Origin: Stenopsyche tienmushanensis
Lineage: Eukaryota > Arthropoda > Insecta > Trichoptera > Stenopsychidae
Length of the DNA stretch: 64,000 bases
Assembly (NCBI GenBank): GCA_008973525.1
Contig: WACJ01000354.1
Coordinates: forward strand, 62,001-126,000
Reading direction: 5' to 3'
Every line of letters begins with the position of its first letter. Position 1 is the first letter of the stretch. The translations under genes and the position numbers were made by a program. Below are positions 12,601 to 24,361 of this stretch, piece by piece. The notes under the pieces are model-generated. The model saw only the letters and a program-made list of their open reading frames with translations, searched no databases and was not told the DNA's origin.

Positions 12601-12916
12601 TTATGGTGTAAATTTGAAATGCAGATGACTACGGGGCGATGTTGTCGGATTCGATTGAATTAGGCGAATTAATTGTTTTTGGTATGAATCTTAAGACCAC
12701 CTCTTTAAAATTCAATATATTTTTACATAAATTAACTCAGGAATCGACTTGACGACAGTCGTTAATTTTACTTTATGGCGAGCTGAATGAGTTATGGGGT
12801 AAAGTTTTAGGGTTTTGTAATTGAGTTATAATTTTATCAACATCCCCTGCGACTTTATACCTTTCACATGAATCTATTGATAGGCTATAGAATTCTAAAG
12901 ATATATCTATGGCATA
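9601..12916. other. Gene-free DNA with two G+C-richer islands
   Basis: No coding frame is supported. Two blocks stand out by complexity and G+C: about 10560-10870 and about 12420-12660. The second contains several TTTATGG/TTAATT-type A+T cores set in G+C-richer sequence, the look of an insect enhancer. That role is inference. Confidence 0.4.
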
Positions 12917-13837
12917 CACTCGAGCCTCGTATAACACGTTTTATATAACACAGTTTGACAGACATTTGCTCGATTTAAAACATCCTAATGTTGAAATATT
13001 ATTTTTACCGCCAAACATTACATCTATAATCCAACTCTTAGACCAAGGAATAATTTCAATATTTAAATCATATTAAATTTGTCGAAAATTTGAAAAAATC
13101 TTAGGATACATCGATCAGGATGAAAATTTAATACTTTCACAAAACTGGAAAAAAATCCTATTCTAAATTGTGTTGATATTGTTTCTGCACACGCTAAAGA
13201 AATAAAACAGTCCAATTTAATTTCTTGCTTGAAAAGCTGTGGCCAGAAGTAGTCTCTAGAGAAAATGTTTTACCATCAATAGAAAATGAAATCCAAGGGA
13301 CAATAAACATTTGTCGTGATATTGGTGGAGAAAGTTTTGATGACATTCAAAAAATATTGGAGGATCGTACATTGTACGAAGATGAATTAATCGAAATATT
13401 AAATAAATTTACCACAGTTAATGACTCAGAAAGCAATTGTAGCGAAGTAGCTACATGTTTCATATTGAAAATAATTAATAAAGGCATAGAATTTGCTATT
13501 AATTTAGATTTTTTTATATAGAAAATGATCATATAATAGAAAGAAGGTTAAATTCAAGGGAGAATTACAACAGATTTTGAAACCTTATAATGAATCGCTT
13601 ATTGCCGATTTTTTGAAGGCTAAAACCAAAAATCCTCCTGAGTTCTCTAATGATGGAAACCCACATCACAACTCGAAAAAGAATAAAACATATAATATGT
13701 AGGTTTATTAACCATCTTCGATATTTTTTTGGAAAGCAAACCTAGTTTTGTATTAACCTCAAACCTTGTATAGCACAGATTTGTATTACACGACGTTTTT
13801 GCGGAACCATATGACCGTGTTATATGAGACTCGAGTA
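12917..13837 (+). mobile_element. Pogo/Tigger-type DNA transposon remnant
   Basis: The 921-bp element has matching inverted ends: CACTCGAGCCTCGTATAACA on the left and, read inward, TACTCGAGTCTCATATAACA on the right. It is flanked by TA at 12915-12916 and 13838-13839, the pogo target duplication. It carries only the last part of a Tigger/jerky DDE transposase, so most of the gene, including the DNA-binding domain, is deleted. Confidence 0.85.
12981..13702 (+). pseudogene. Tigger/jerky-like DDE transposase, C-terminal remnant
   Basis: The block starts HPNVEILFLPPNITSIIQLL then DQGIISIFKSY, the hallmark end of the DDE_1 (jerky/Tigger/CENP-B-like) catalytic domain (family pattern FLPPNTTSL.QP.DQGVI..FK.YY). 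In-frame stops and a frameshift follow; the segment VDIVSAHAKEIKQSNLISC and LKKLWPE-like sequence are recovered by changing frame. From 13225 a 98-codon stretch includes FDDIQKILEDRTLYEDELIE, typical of the family's acidic C-terminal region. A tail reading GELQQILKPYNESLIADF ends in TAG at 13700-13702. Clearly broken. Confidence 0.8.
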
Positions 13838-14080
13838 TATTTTTAAAATACTCCTATTACAATCTTATCAAATGTATGTCATAACAACCGCGTCGAAAAT
13901 AAATCTGACGGTCTTATCTTGTTTATTCGATATGGTCGCGACATTAGAATGACGTTCTATATGTCCGTCTATTTAAAAATATTTTTGTAAAATAATGACA
14001 AAAAAAGTATTTTAAACGTTCTCCTACGTTTTCATTAATTATGTATTATTTTGGGTTAGAAAAAATAATTTTAAAAAATA

Positions 14081-14153
14081 TGCCCCGGGTGAGGATCGAA
14101 CTCACGACCTTAAGATTATGAGACTTACGCGCTGCCTACTGCGCCACCGAGGC
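14081..14153 (-). tRNA. tRNA-Met (anticodon CAT), second identical copy
   Basis: All 73 bases are identical to the gene at 5533-5605, including anticodon CAT. It is followed on its own strand by a six-T terminator after TA. Flanking DNA shows no extended similarity to the first copy, so the duplication is either old or occurred without long flanks, and identity is kept by selection or gene conversion. Likely functional. Confidence 0.95.
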
Positions 14154-15009
14154 TTATTGTGCAAATATACATCATCTTCAAACTACTGTCATCTAATATT
14201 TATATAAATAAATTATATTAATTCAAGACATTCTACATTTTTATTATAATATTATTTTTAAATCTCCAAAAAAATCTTAATTAAAAAAATGTAAAAATCA
14301 TGTTATGATGGTCAATTAAGAAGCCATGAATAAATATTAGGGCCACCCGCAGGAGTTATTATTGGGATGATGATATTTTTGCAGAATTTCATTCTCATAC
14401 CCAAATACCAGCAATCTCGATAAGATACGCATCACCTTAAAATGCATACGAATATTGCTTAGCTCGTAAAGTTTTGATGAACCTACACTTCATACACGAT
14501 GTATATTGATTGTCGTACAAAGTTTAAACAGTTGATAACGATTCCACCCCTAATGTTCACATGACACGTATTGTCTCCGAGAAGGGGTTGACGATGTTAA
14601 CAAACACATGAACAAGAACACTGCGATATCATCCGAGTGCTCGTAAATAGTGAGATTCGCAAAATTTGTGAACTGCGCTTGTTGGTAAAATTAGTCCCGT
14701 ACTAATGGATATTTGTAGGGGTTATCAGATGGAGCGACGACTTGAAAGTAGAGAGGGCTGCCACAATAATATGCGATGAAATATAAATTTGAAAAGTTGG
14801 TATGACAACCATGCTAATTTTAGTAAATTTATATTGTCTGAAACCTAATATATTTAGCAAAAATGAGTTAGTCAAAATTGCAAAATTCTTCACGATGAAT
14901 TAGTGAACCAAAACGAAATTCATCTTTAAATGATGAATTTGAAAATAAAAGTAATCAATTTATAAACCTAAAGCCAGATATTCAGTAGATATTTAGTTAG
15001 ATTAATATA
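14154..15009. other. Gene-free A+T-rich DNA
   Basis: No supported coding region. The 63-codon minus frame at 14702-14893 has no recognisable content. Confidence 0.5.
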
Positions 15010-15930
15010 CGAGAAATATCCCGAAAGTAAGTGTACCCATTTTTTTTTTTAGAAAAAGTGTATTTGAAAAAAAAACAGGATATTGTTGATACACTTGTTA
15101 AATATTTTTCAGCATAACTGCCATCCCGTAACGTGCCATCATCTGATGAATCATAGCACAAGCTTCTTTATGCCTTCTTCAAAGAACTCTCCTGCCAACT
15201 CGTTTCCCGACTTCAAAATCTCTTTCTGCACCTGCTCGTCGGTTGAAAATTTAATTCCACCCATGTGTTCTTTTAAGGAGGAGAAAAATGATAATCTGAA
15301 GGCGCCAAGTCAGGGGAATACGAAGGGCGGCTCAAAACATTCCAACCAAATAAGTCCAAGAGCGCCTTGGTGACTAAGGCTGTGTGAGGACGGGCGTTGT
15401 CGAGCAACAAGCATACTCCTCTTGTCAGCATATCGCTCCTTTGGTTTTGAATGCTTCTTTTGAGTTTTTTTTATGGTCTCAAAATATTATTGTGCATTGA
15501 TGCTCACTTCCTGAGGCAGATATTCCACCAAAATAAAGTCTTTTCGATCCCAAAATACTGAGGCCATGATTTTTTTGCCCCAAATTGTAGTTTTAGTTCT
15601 TTTGGCAGATGACAACACTGTTACGATTGTCTTTTCGACTCAGACGTGTAATAATCCAACCACTTTTTTATCTCCACTCACAATAAAGCTCAGAATATCC
15701 TCACCTTCCAATTCAAGAAACGGGCGCTATTGACCCGCTCGCACTTGGATTTCTTACCGATATCTTTCATGCAACTGGACACTACAGCGTGAATTTACGT
15801 ACTTCCGTGTTTCTGTTATGCTTGTTTTGTCAAGAGATCCCCCTCTATTATTCAGTATGGCCAACCCTTAAAAAACAAAAAAATACAGCCCGTTATTGTC
15901 ACAGTACACTTACTTTCGGGATATTTCTTG
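15010..15930 (-). mobile_element. Mariner-type DNA transposon (family II), decayed
   Basis: The 921-bp element has terminal inverted repeats that match at 26 of 27 positions (left CGAGAAATATCCCGAAAGTA, right read inward CAAGAAATATCCCGAAAGTA, both continuing AGTGTAC). TA flanks both sides (15008-15009, 15931-15932). The transposase runs on the minus strand. The ends are much better kept than the gene inside, and the element is about 350 bp shorter than a full mariner because the N-terminal part of the transposase is missing. Confidence 0.9.
15151..15770 (-). pseudogene. Mariner transposase pseudogene (family II)
   Basis: The minus strand reads ILSFIVSGDKK (first catalytic Asp in the usual TGDE position), then a stop, then WGKKIMASVFWDRKDFILVE, another stop, a frameshift, LLLDNARPHTALVTKALLD (second Asp), and SYSPDLAPSDYHF (third Asp), followed by a C-terminal region ending GIKKLVL and a stop at 15151-15153. 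The second-to-third Asp interval fits the DD34D class. The helix-turn-helix region is deleted. Non-functional, although all three catalytic aspartates remain. Confidence 0.85.
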
Positions 15931-15932
15931 TA

Positions 15933-18439
15933 TATTGGAAGCATTGTTTAAATATGACTTTATTGTCAACATAACATTCTTATAAAGCGAAATTTGTCAT
16001 TCAAAATTTCAAAATTGTAATTAATAATAATTAAAATTGGTTCGTTCGTATTTCATAATCAAAATTTGAAATCTAAACAATTCAAATGTTCCCAATGTGA
16101 CGTTTCAAGCTTGTCTCCGTTAATTATTGATGGACTCATATGTTTATTGATCCTTATTGATAGTGGCGGATTTACCTATAGACGCACAAGAGCCTTGGAC
16201 CTTATAAATTCAAGGGGCCTCAAAGTTCAACTTCCCAGGTGAAAAAAATATTGTGATGTAGACGCGGGCGTAGATCGCATCGGTGGTCCAAAAAAAGGAA
16301 AACAAAGGAAAATAACATTGAAAATTAACCAATATATAACTGCCTGCCTGCCTCTCTGAAAGGATAGCGAACATATTTATAGCGAGGCCTCAATATTGAA
16401 TTGCAACTGGGGTCTCTCAAGTGAAAATATTTAGAGGGGAGAGGGTTTCAAAATTGAATCGTTCCTGGGCTCTCTCAAGTGCTAAATCCGTCACAGCTCC
16501 TTGTTTATCCAAATACGACATAACTTGTTCATCAAACATTAAACTCCACGTGAACATATCCGATGGAATCCACTTTAATTTGGGTACCGATTCGCCTGTC
16601 TATCTGTCCGTCTGATTCGACTAAATATAAATCTAAATCTCTTTGCAGCACCATTTGGCATTATCTAAACATGTCGACAGACTGTTCAAAATCGATTTTC
16701 TATGAAGAAAAATATTATTATTTTTGCGTCAGGCAACATGTGATTGTTTTTCTTCGACGTTGGAATACATTATTCTGAAAAGTTTCATATGAGAAAATAT
16801 GGAATGCCTGAATGAAAACGACTGTATCAAAACAAACTTGACTTTGAACTGATTCATAGCGAACTTTATTGAATCTTCGAACTTTACTACAACAGCGCAA
16901 AATGGATCTAACAAGACCAACTTTTCCACACTTCGAATCTCAATAGCATTATAAAGTAGATGATATTAAGTATCGCGAGCTCTTGGTACTCTTGTCAAGA
17001 AGTTTCGAGTCGTGGGACGAGTCCTGGGGTTGTTCGTCCACATAAGCTGGTCTTATCACATAAGATATTCCCGAGAGGATGACCGCCCGAGGCATTTCCA
17101 ATCATCGATAATCGGATTAATAGTGTGCCACACGAGGTTATAGGTAAGGGTTACGTGCCTTCAAGTTTATTGCTTTGCTCCTGTGAAAGATAAGTGTTTC
17201 CTGTTAATATTATATTAAGGACCGAAGCCGAAGCTACTTCCTACCGCATCCTGACGTCTGCCACCACAGGACGCGTTTTGGCATGTGTGTTTGTTAGATG
17301 TTTACGCCCCGGGACTAAGGGACTCTGTTCAAATTTATACTTTATGACAACCACAATCACGAGAAACTTCCCTTATTTATATATCATTAACGAGCCATAT
17401 AGCGATTAAAAGGGAGACCATAAATATTAACGTTATATACATCGCTTGATAATAGGCCTTTCCATATTTTATGTGTGGATGTCAAAAAATATGCATGAGA
17501 TATTTAAACATTACAAATTTACCCAAAATTAATATATTTCAATATTTTCCACCCCTATATATCCGTTATTTTGAAATGATGGTTGGTTGAATAGTAATTT
17601 TAATAGTAAAAATAATCAGTAGAAGATGAAAGACCACGACTACTTAAGATTATCTGATCTTTATCCCTAATTGAACATTATAACTTGTATTTGTGTAATT
17701 AAATAAAAAAATATCCATTTGTGTTGACTTTTCAGACAAAAATATAAATAAATCGTTTTCAACGTTATAGATTTATTTATGAATCAAATATTTTAAATAC
17801 TTATGTATTATACTATCATCTTTATAACAGTTCTTATTTTATTAAATTAGCAATGATACGAAAAAAGTTATTATCATTTTTATTTAAAGCCGCGCGGAAT
17901 AAAAAATTGTCAGAAATCTACTAAATTACGCTGTATCATTCGTCCGAATTCAGCCGAACCTGGAGTGTTAATAACCGCTTATGAAAGATAATAGAAAACC
18001 ACCATATGAAAAAAGTCTTCTATGAAGACCATTTGAATATTACATAATACGTTATTTTGAAAAAAAATATTTTTAAATTTGCTACATTTTTGCACAATCA
18101 AATCAGCGCCATTCAATTTAGTGCCAAAATAACAATAATATAATGATATTATCAATATAAATGTGCAAATAAAATCAACAAATATTAATTAGAAACCACT
18201 GTCATATACAAACAAGACTGAATAATTTTTAAAATGTAACATTTTATGCATTATGTATTTAACTCAAAGTATGAGTATATTTGAAAACTTCGGTATTTCG
18301 GATTGATATTGCGCTATTCGAAAGACTTACCTAAAACAAAGAATTTAAACATCCATTAAACCAAATATTTTGTGTGTATATTTTAGATGACAAATTAAAT
18401 GATAGCTCAAATTTATCTTGTAAATCTTATTATCTTTAC
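15933..18439. other. Gene-free DNA with a G+C-richer island at 16.95-17.4 kb
   Basis: No coding region is supported. The stretch 16950-17400 is non-repetitive and richer in G+C. On the minus strand 17910-17980 contains an exon-like reading, VINTPGSAEFGRMIQRNL, after an ATCTTTCATAAG acceptor-like sequence, but no partner exon in matching phase was found, so it is not called. Confidence 0.4.
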
Positions 18440-18543
18440 CTGAGAGCTCTTACTGCATGAATTTTGAAGTCCTGGACACCTTTGGAATTTGGCTCACCAG
18501 CAGTTCTTTTGAACCACACTGTACAATTTTTCACAGCGTCCAT
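18440..18543 (-). CDS. Candidate first coding exon, unknown protein
   Basis: A minus-strand ATG at 18541-18543 opens 34 codons (MDAVKNCTVWFKRTAGEPNS, then KGVQDFKIHAVRAL) and meets a canonical donor CAG/GTAAAG at 18440/18439, leaving phase 2. In-frame stops lie directly upstream of the ATG, so the ATG would be a true start. Upstream DNA to 18632 carries ATTTCAG, a possible 5'-UTR acceptor. Another frame over the same bases is open for about 45 codons, so the coding claim is weak. I found no convincing next exon and no family. Confidence 0.25.
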
Positions 18544-18639
18544 CTAAACTTAAGACTATTGATTGATCAAGGCTGGTCGATTTCGTAATCAAACAATTGC
18601 GGATTGCTTTTATATTAAACACGATTGCATACCTGAAAT

Positions 18640-20120
18640 TAAATATTTGAGACATTTTAGTCCAATTATTTAGCTGATGATATATTTTTAAAATGATATA
18701 TGATGTATTTTCTTTATTCTAAGGAAAAATTGATGCTTAATGAAGCTTTTAGCTATGAAATGCTAAATGAATCACTTCCGAATATCGTATTTTACATATA
18801 CATTTGAATGTTAGTCGTGACTTTAAAAAAATGATACAAAAATCGGACCTAAATCCGACATCTTAAAATAAACATCTTGATTTCCCAATCCACTATGAGT
18901 ATTATTTCCGATCTGTGTTCTTGAAATCTCAATGCAATTGTTCAACATTAAACATTTCGATAATAAGCCTAATAATTGTATTACAATATACTTAAAAACT
19001 ATGACTACTTGCCTCAATATTTTAGCTGCATGACGATCAGGATACAGTCTGGAACACGGATCACATTCCGGAACGGCACAACACTCTGTGTATTAAAAAA
19101 TATCACTTAACATACGCACATGCACATCCTAACCTGTGAAAATAAAATATAGCTCTGCACCGAATATTGTTGCATAGCATAAACTCGACGCCTAAACTGG
19201 ACGGACAAATTGAAACGCATTTATGACAAATTATTAATATTTATAAGAAAAACTATTTTTTAAAAATCATGGGATTAAATAAGCTGCTGCGATATATTCC
19301 CAAAAATATTATTTTTCAAAAAAAATCACCATCCTTTTCGTTGCATAAATATATTATTTTTTAATGAATTTCAAATTTGATAAAAATGTTTTTGGGAATA
19401 TATCAAAAGAGCTCATCTCAGAGAGAATTTCATGCATTCTTTCAATAGTTTTTCATAATAATTTACAATTAGTATTAATACATTTATATTCGTACGCTCA
19501 GTTGAGCCGTCGAATTAAGCTAGGCGACAATCAGTGCGTGTTCGGTTCTTAGGTCATACGGTTTGACTTAATCGTCAGAGGGATATATCTTAATAAATAA
19601 AGTGCAGTGTTGTTCCAGAATGCGTCCCGTACTCCAGGATCTATCCTGAACGTCATGCAGCGTCGATACTCAGGCAATATTATATATTTTTATTAACGCA
19701 AAGCGTTATATATCTAATTCGAAACTAAATGATTACATTTAGTGATACATCCAGACTCTCTCCAGCAATCCGACAAGACGCCAAACCAAATCCTTGGCCA
19801 TTTCACACTAAATTACTTTTGATAATAAACAGCTAAGCTGCATTGAAGCGGTTATGGAATATTTCAGAATTTCAGGACGGGTGAACTAATGAGATTATCT
19901 TGCTTCACCTAACCATCAGAAATTATTTGCTGGAAACTTCGTATAATACGCTTATGAACGCTTCTATCTCTACGTACTGCAGTCTTGAACTTGCTTATTG
20001 CAATAAAGGATTATGTTAAACAATACGAACGTTGAACCTCATCGATCGACGGCTCTATTTACAGCACAAATAATAAAAATATGCAAAAATCTCTTTTTCT
20101 GTCACATAAAATGAGATATT
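18640..20120. other. Gene-free A+T-rich DNA
   Basis: Apart from the inverted-repeat structure at 19291-19404 nothing can be named. Bases about 19480-19960 are more complex and slightly G+C-richer. Confidence 0.5.
19291..19404. repeat. Long hairpin / possible miniature element
   Basis: GATATATTCCCAAAAA at 19291 is repeated in inverted orientation at 19389-19404, with weaker pairing continuing inward. The arms enclose about 80 nt. No flanking TA duplication is evident and no second copy was seen in the window. Confidence 0.45.
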
Positions 20121-20528
20121 TCACAAAATGGTGCAATACGGTGAAACAACCATTTTTTGCCGACCATGTGGAGTAAAATATATTTCAATTAACCTTCGAT
20201 TTGTATACTCGTTGCGAGCTGTAACTCTGAATACAAATTGGAGTGTAAATGATGTGCAATTTTTTGTGCAGGTTTTACGTGGATATGTTACATCGTTACT
20301 GCAAAGGCTGCATGAAAAGGGCCTTATGTATACATTCAGGCTAATTGTATTATTTTTTTTGAATAATTGAAGTTGAAATTCCATTTGAATGGTTAAAAAT
20401 ATAAGCTGAACCATATCAAACTGCAGTCCGTCAATAGCATCATTTTTCGATATTTTTTTTAATTGAGCAAAACAATTTTGTTTCAACATTTCAACATTTG
20501 AAACCTGAATAATTGCACAAACCGGCAT
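20121..20528 (-). CDS. Unrecognised 135-codon reading frame
   Basis: A minus-strand ATG at 20526-20528 starts 135 codons without a stop, unusual in DNA this rich in A+T. The middle is cysteine-rich (RPFSCSLCSNDVTYP, then RKTCTKNCTSF). No signal peptide, membrane segment or known family is evident. The opposite strand is also open for 80 codons over part of the span. Whether this is a gene, an exon or chance cannot be decided from sequence alone. Confidence 0.2.
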   Translation of the reverse strand: MPVCAIIQVSNVEMLKQNCFAQLKKISKNDAIDGLQFDMVQLIFLTIQMEFQLQLFKKNNTISLNVYIRPFSCSLCSNDVTYPRKTCTKNCTSFTLQFVFRVTARNEYTNRRLIEIYFTPHGRQKMVVSPYCTIL

Positions 20529-22962
20529 TAAATTAAAATCTACAAAGCTACTTTTTTGTCTACAAGTAGTTTACGTTGATTATAATTAAATAAACTTCAT
20601 CTACTTTCGAAATAAAGTAGCTAGGACTTTGTTAGACGTGGCTTAAGTTATAGGGCGGGAATTTGATTGAAGTATTGCAATTTTTAAAGCATTTCGATAT
20701 TAATTACATATAATATTTATTATAACAGCTACAACATAGTTTCAGTCTTGTGTAAGAGATTTATATAATATTTATTTAGAGGTCTCAATAAATTATTGAT
20801 ATATATATATATAATTTATAAATATCGGCAACAACATCATCGCGATAAACTGCCATTTTTTAACATACAATATCAAAACAATAAACTGAAAAAAAATCAA
20901 CTTTGTAGGGATAATTACTATTCTATCCGCGGCCTTAGATGTTCTATACATCAATGCATTAAATTTGAAAATTCTTTAAAATTTCACCCCAATTACTATA
21001 GTCAGTAAATCATACCATCTTATTAATAAGATCTAATTTATGAATTGCAATTCCGACATTTTTGAACAGTTGCTTGAGTCAAATTTTCTTATCCAAGTTC
21101 CATGATCTGATGATCTTCGATCAAACTGCTCTTTCTTCGATTATTGAAGTTGTTCATTCAATATCACTGAATATTAACAATATCGCAATGCTGTGTTAGA
21201 TTTACTTGGTTTTTCCATGATTTTAAAATGGATATTGTCAGTTAACCAGGGTATATTTATGATCTTATTCTTTCTGAGCTATCATAGTATACCCATTTTC
21301 ATTAATTATCTGATGAATTGTATGAATACTTGAATCTATTTTTCGTTATAAATGATAGAAAAAACAGTGCAAAGATGAGACTTTTTCTAAAATACAGCTT
21401 TGAAAATAAAAAGCTTAGAACTTATAGAAACCATTTTTATTCGATTTTATCTATACTTTCAAAATATTTGTTTTCTAGCTGACGTAAAACGATTGATCTG
21501 CCAAAGTTAATGCCGTGATAAAAAAAATCTATTGTATGGATTTAATCTCAATCTTTACAACAATAAGAATACTGTTTGTAAACACATTGTCAGTTGGATT
21601 TTGATGGATGGGGTTAGCTTTTAATGAAGAAGAATGGAAGTCCTCTTTTTGAAATAAAATCTATTGAGCTGATGGTATATTACATATAAAATAATTTTAT
21701 TGTAGTTAAAAATTGCTCTATAATTAGAATTTTTTTCTTGTATTTCTTAATTTTTATGGCTAATATCTAATGTTTAATATTCTCTGTGCGTCGATTTTAG
21801 GACTCTTTATCTTAATAAATGTACATGTAGACATAAAGCGTAACATTTATAAAGATTATAGGAAGCCACATCAGAATTTTTCGGAAAAGACCGCTTCTAA
21901 TGGGGAATATACTTAAAAGGATAAGCCCGGTTTCCGTGACGACAGCACGACTCTTGAAAAATGTCCATGTGGTGTACCAAAGTCGAGGGCACAACACAAA
22001 GGCAATTAGATGTTAATCTGCCATCCTCGAATGGACGATTGAGCGTAATCGGGAGCTCGTTCCGAAGACAAATTTTCTACCTTTTTCCGTGAATTCATAC
22101 CGACGAGAATAGAAATCGGAAGCATATTTATATCGAAAAGGGTTTAGGAAGCGGGGGAGCTCTGTGGTCGGCACTTAACGGATTGTCCCGGTTTATTCGT
22201 GACCTTATGTTGATGGTCTATTCGAATGGTATTAACACCTTTGTATCGGAAAGCTTTTCCACCTCGCCCGATGTGACTTCTTCACACTCCATTAGCGAAT
22301 CGGCTCCATTCAGGTGTACGTTTAAATTTATTTCCGTACTTCCCACCCGCAACGAATCCTGGATGCCATACACAAGGACTCCTCCGAAACAAGCTCTGCT
22401 GCTTTGTCTGCCTTAATGCTTTACTGGGCATTCCGCATCGACACCGATACAAATTACTCTGCTCCTTTGATATTTTATTTCGGCCTTCATTTATATCATG
22501 CTTAATACCCTCATTACTGTTTGCTTAACAATGCCTCTGGATACTTAAAATAATTCATATTTCACCACAGCCTCGGCAATATATCATTAAATGGTTTATA
22601 CGTCAGCTTTGTTTCGTTTTAATTGCGAAATAATGAGCAATCCTTAAGAAATATGACAAGATTTAATCAAGTATAATGTTTTTCTTGCTATATACATTTT
22701 CCCTCATTGCTTTAACACTTTACTGACCGGCGATTTTTGTCACAATCTACTAAAATCATCGTCACTTTTTTATTGATTTATATTTTATTATGAAACGAAA
22801 ACGTTCTGGAAAGTGTTGATAAAAAAAAACGTTCTTTAAAATCAATTTAATCGAGAAATTTGAACAAATCTATTATTATAGAATTTATTGTATTTTTTTC
22901 AATAATAATATTTTTAAAAAAGTTGATCCACTGAAAATACTTAGCTTCATTTTATCTTACGC
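20529..22962. other. Gene-free DNA with a G+C-richer island at 22.0-22.45 kb
   Basis: A (TA)n microsatellite lies at about 20798-20813. Bases 20540-20632 contain a loose inverted repeat around GCTACTTT. The block 22020-22450 has balanced composition; a 77-codon plus frame in it starts with TTG rather than ATG and is not recognisable, so a regulatory reading is preferred. Otherwise nothing is seen. Confidence 0.4.
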
Positions 22963-23152
22963 CTAATAAGTAATACTAAACAAACACATGAATTGTAGAT
23001 CATTTTGCGAAAATAAATACATTAGAAAAATAGTTTTGATTGACCCGAAAAAATTACAAAAATGAATGGACATTTTTTTATAAACTAATTTTTCATTCAT
23101 TTGTACTGTTTTCTTCTCTCGAAATTTCGAGCCATAAATGAAACTTCTTGGT

Positions 23153-23279
23153 TTATTGACGAGCAAAGTCGGATGTATCTGAGGACACAACATGTGTGTC
23201 CGCCGTCGGTGACTTGGATTCTTTGTCTGGTGGATGCTTCTTTGCTCTATGCGCGTATACTTCAATAGCTTTACAATAC
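23153..23279 (-). CDS. Candidate terminal exon interrupted by a nearby mariner
   Basis: On the minus strand an acceptor TATATTCCAG precedes base 23279. One frame then reads 41 codons with a hydrophilic, tail-like composition (AIEVYAHRAKKHPPDKES, then SSDTSDFARQ) to TAA at 23153-23155. A second frame over the same bases stays open for about 105 codons to 22963, and that frame matches the phase of a possible upstream exon at 24362-24432. The family I mariner lies 10 bases upstream of the exon start. Coding status is uncertain and the frame is unresolved. Confidence 0.3.
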
Positions 23280-23289
23280 CTGGAATATA

Positions 23290-24213
23290 TTCAGTTGGGG
23301 AATAAGTTCGTAGCGTTTTTATCTAAAACTTTTATTTAAACAAAAATCAATAGTTTTAACAATTAATTAATTAATTATGTATTCGACGTTGCTGTTTACA
23401 ACCTCTTCCTACCTATCGATCAATTTGTCGATGCCGTTCCGCCAAAAATCGCCCAGTCTAGTATAGAAGAATTTATTGAACCAGTTTTTATGGTCGTCTT
23501 CGTTGTTGGAGGTAACACCTCTCATATAGTTCGACAAGTAGTGGAAAATATGGTAATTCGTTGGTGCAAGGTCTGAAAAATACGGCAGATGCTGAAGGAC
23601 CTCCCATTCGAGCTCTTGGAGTGCGGCTTTGACAATTTGTGCAACATGGGGCCTGACGTTGTTGCGAATAAGTATGGTTTGGCCTTGTCGATGGAATATT
23701 TTTAATTGAATAGCCTCTTTCACGCGGTGTAGCTGAACTATGTAGAGCTTCTTGTTGACGGTGGCATTCCTTTCGAGCATTTACCAATGCACCATGCCCT
23801 CCCAGTCCCACCAAACGCAGAGCGTGGTCTTCATTGGGTGGAGGTCAGGCTTGACTCTCGGATTTGGCGTATCTCCTGGAGCCACCCATTCCTTTATTTG
23901 CTTCATGTTTATGTATAGGCACCATTTTTCATCTCCCGTGACGATTTGGTACAAAAAACGTTGTTTATGACCGTGTGTTACTCGCTGACAGGCGAGATAT
24001 TGAGAAGCGAGCTGTTGCTTTTTACCTCCTGGATATTCCATTTTTATGACACAAAGGTGATAAAACGTTAAATTTTTCAAAAAAAATGATCAACACAGAT
24101 TTGTAGAAGAGAAAGAGTTCTATCGAATGAATATTATAAACTTTGTTTAAAAGCAGAAAAATGTTATAAAACAAGATAATATAAAAACGCTACGAACTTT
24201 TTCCCCAGCCTGA
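23290..24213 (-). mobile_element. Mariner-type DNA transposon, internally deleted (family I, copy 2)
   Basis: About 924 bp with the family I ends: the left end read inward TTCAGTTGGGGAATAAGTTC and the right end read inward TCAGGCTGGGGAAAAAGTTC, both continuing GTAGCG. TA lies outside both ends. Relative to copy 1 at 4.5 kb it is inverted and carries a different internal deletion. Confidence 0.9.
23409..24041 (-). pseudogene. Mariner transposase pseudogene (family I, copy 2)
   Basis: It starts MEYPGGKKQQL and jumps directly to RVTHGHKQRFLYQIVTGDEK, so most of the helix-turn-helix domain is deleted. The first catalytic Asp (TGDEKW) is present. A Glu-to-stop change splits the frame at 23781-23783 between GMVHW and MLERNATVN; copy 1 reads Glu there. 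The second Asp is replaced by Asn (LIRNNVRPH) and the third also by Asn (APTNYHIF). Loss of two catalytic residues and the stop make it inactive. The C-terminus ends FWRNGIDKLIDR at 23409. Confidence 0.85.
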
Positions 24214-24361
24214 TAATTTATAATCTTTATTTTTCTGAAAAGTTAAAAAGTTCTGCGGGAAGGAGTGATGCAGATCGAAAATCTTCAAATCTTCAAAACG
24301 GTAGTTGGTTGAGTCTCAGTCATGTTTCTCGTTATCAGAGTCTCGCTTGTTGGGTTCTCAC

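Noticed and set aside
15083..15974. Plus-strand frames in the 15-kb mariner
   Set aside because: Antisense to the recognisable minus-strand transposase.
17910..17990. Exon-like minus segment VINTPGSAEFGRMIQRNL
   Set aside because: Its phase does not match the candidate donor at 18440 and no intermediate exon was found.
22183..22416. 77-codon plus frame in the 22-kb island
   Set aside because: Starts with TTG, no splice signals and no recognisable content; a non-coding island is simpler.
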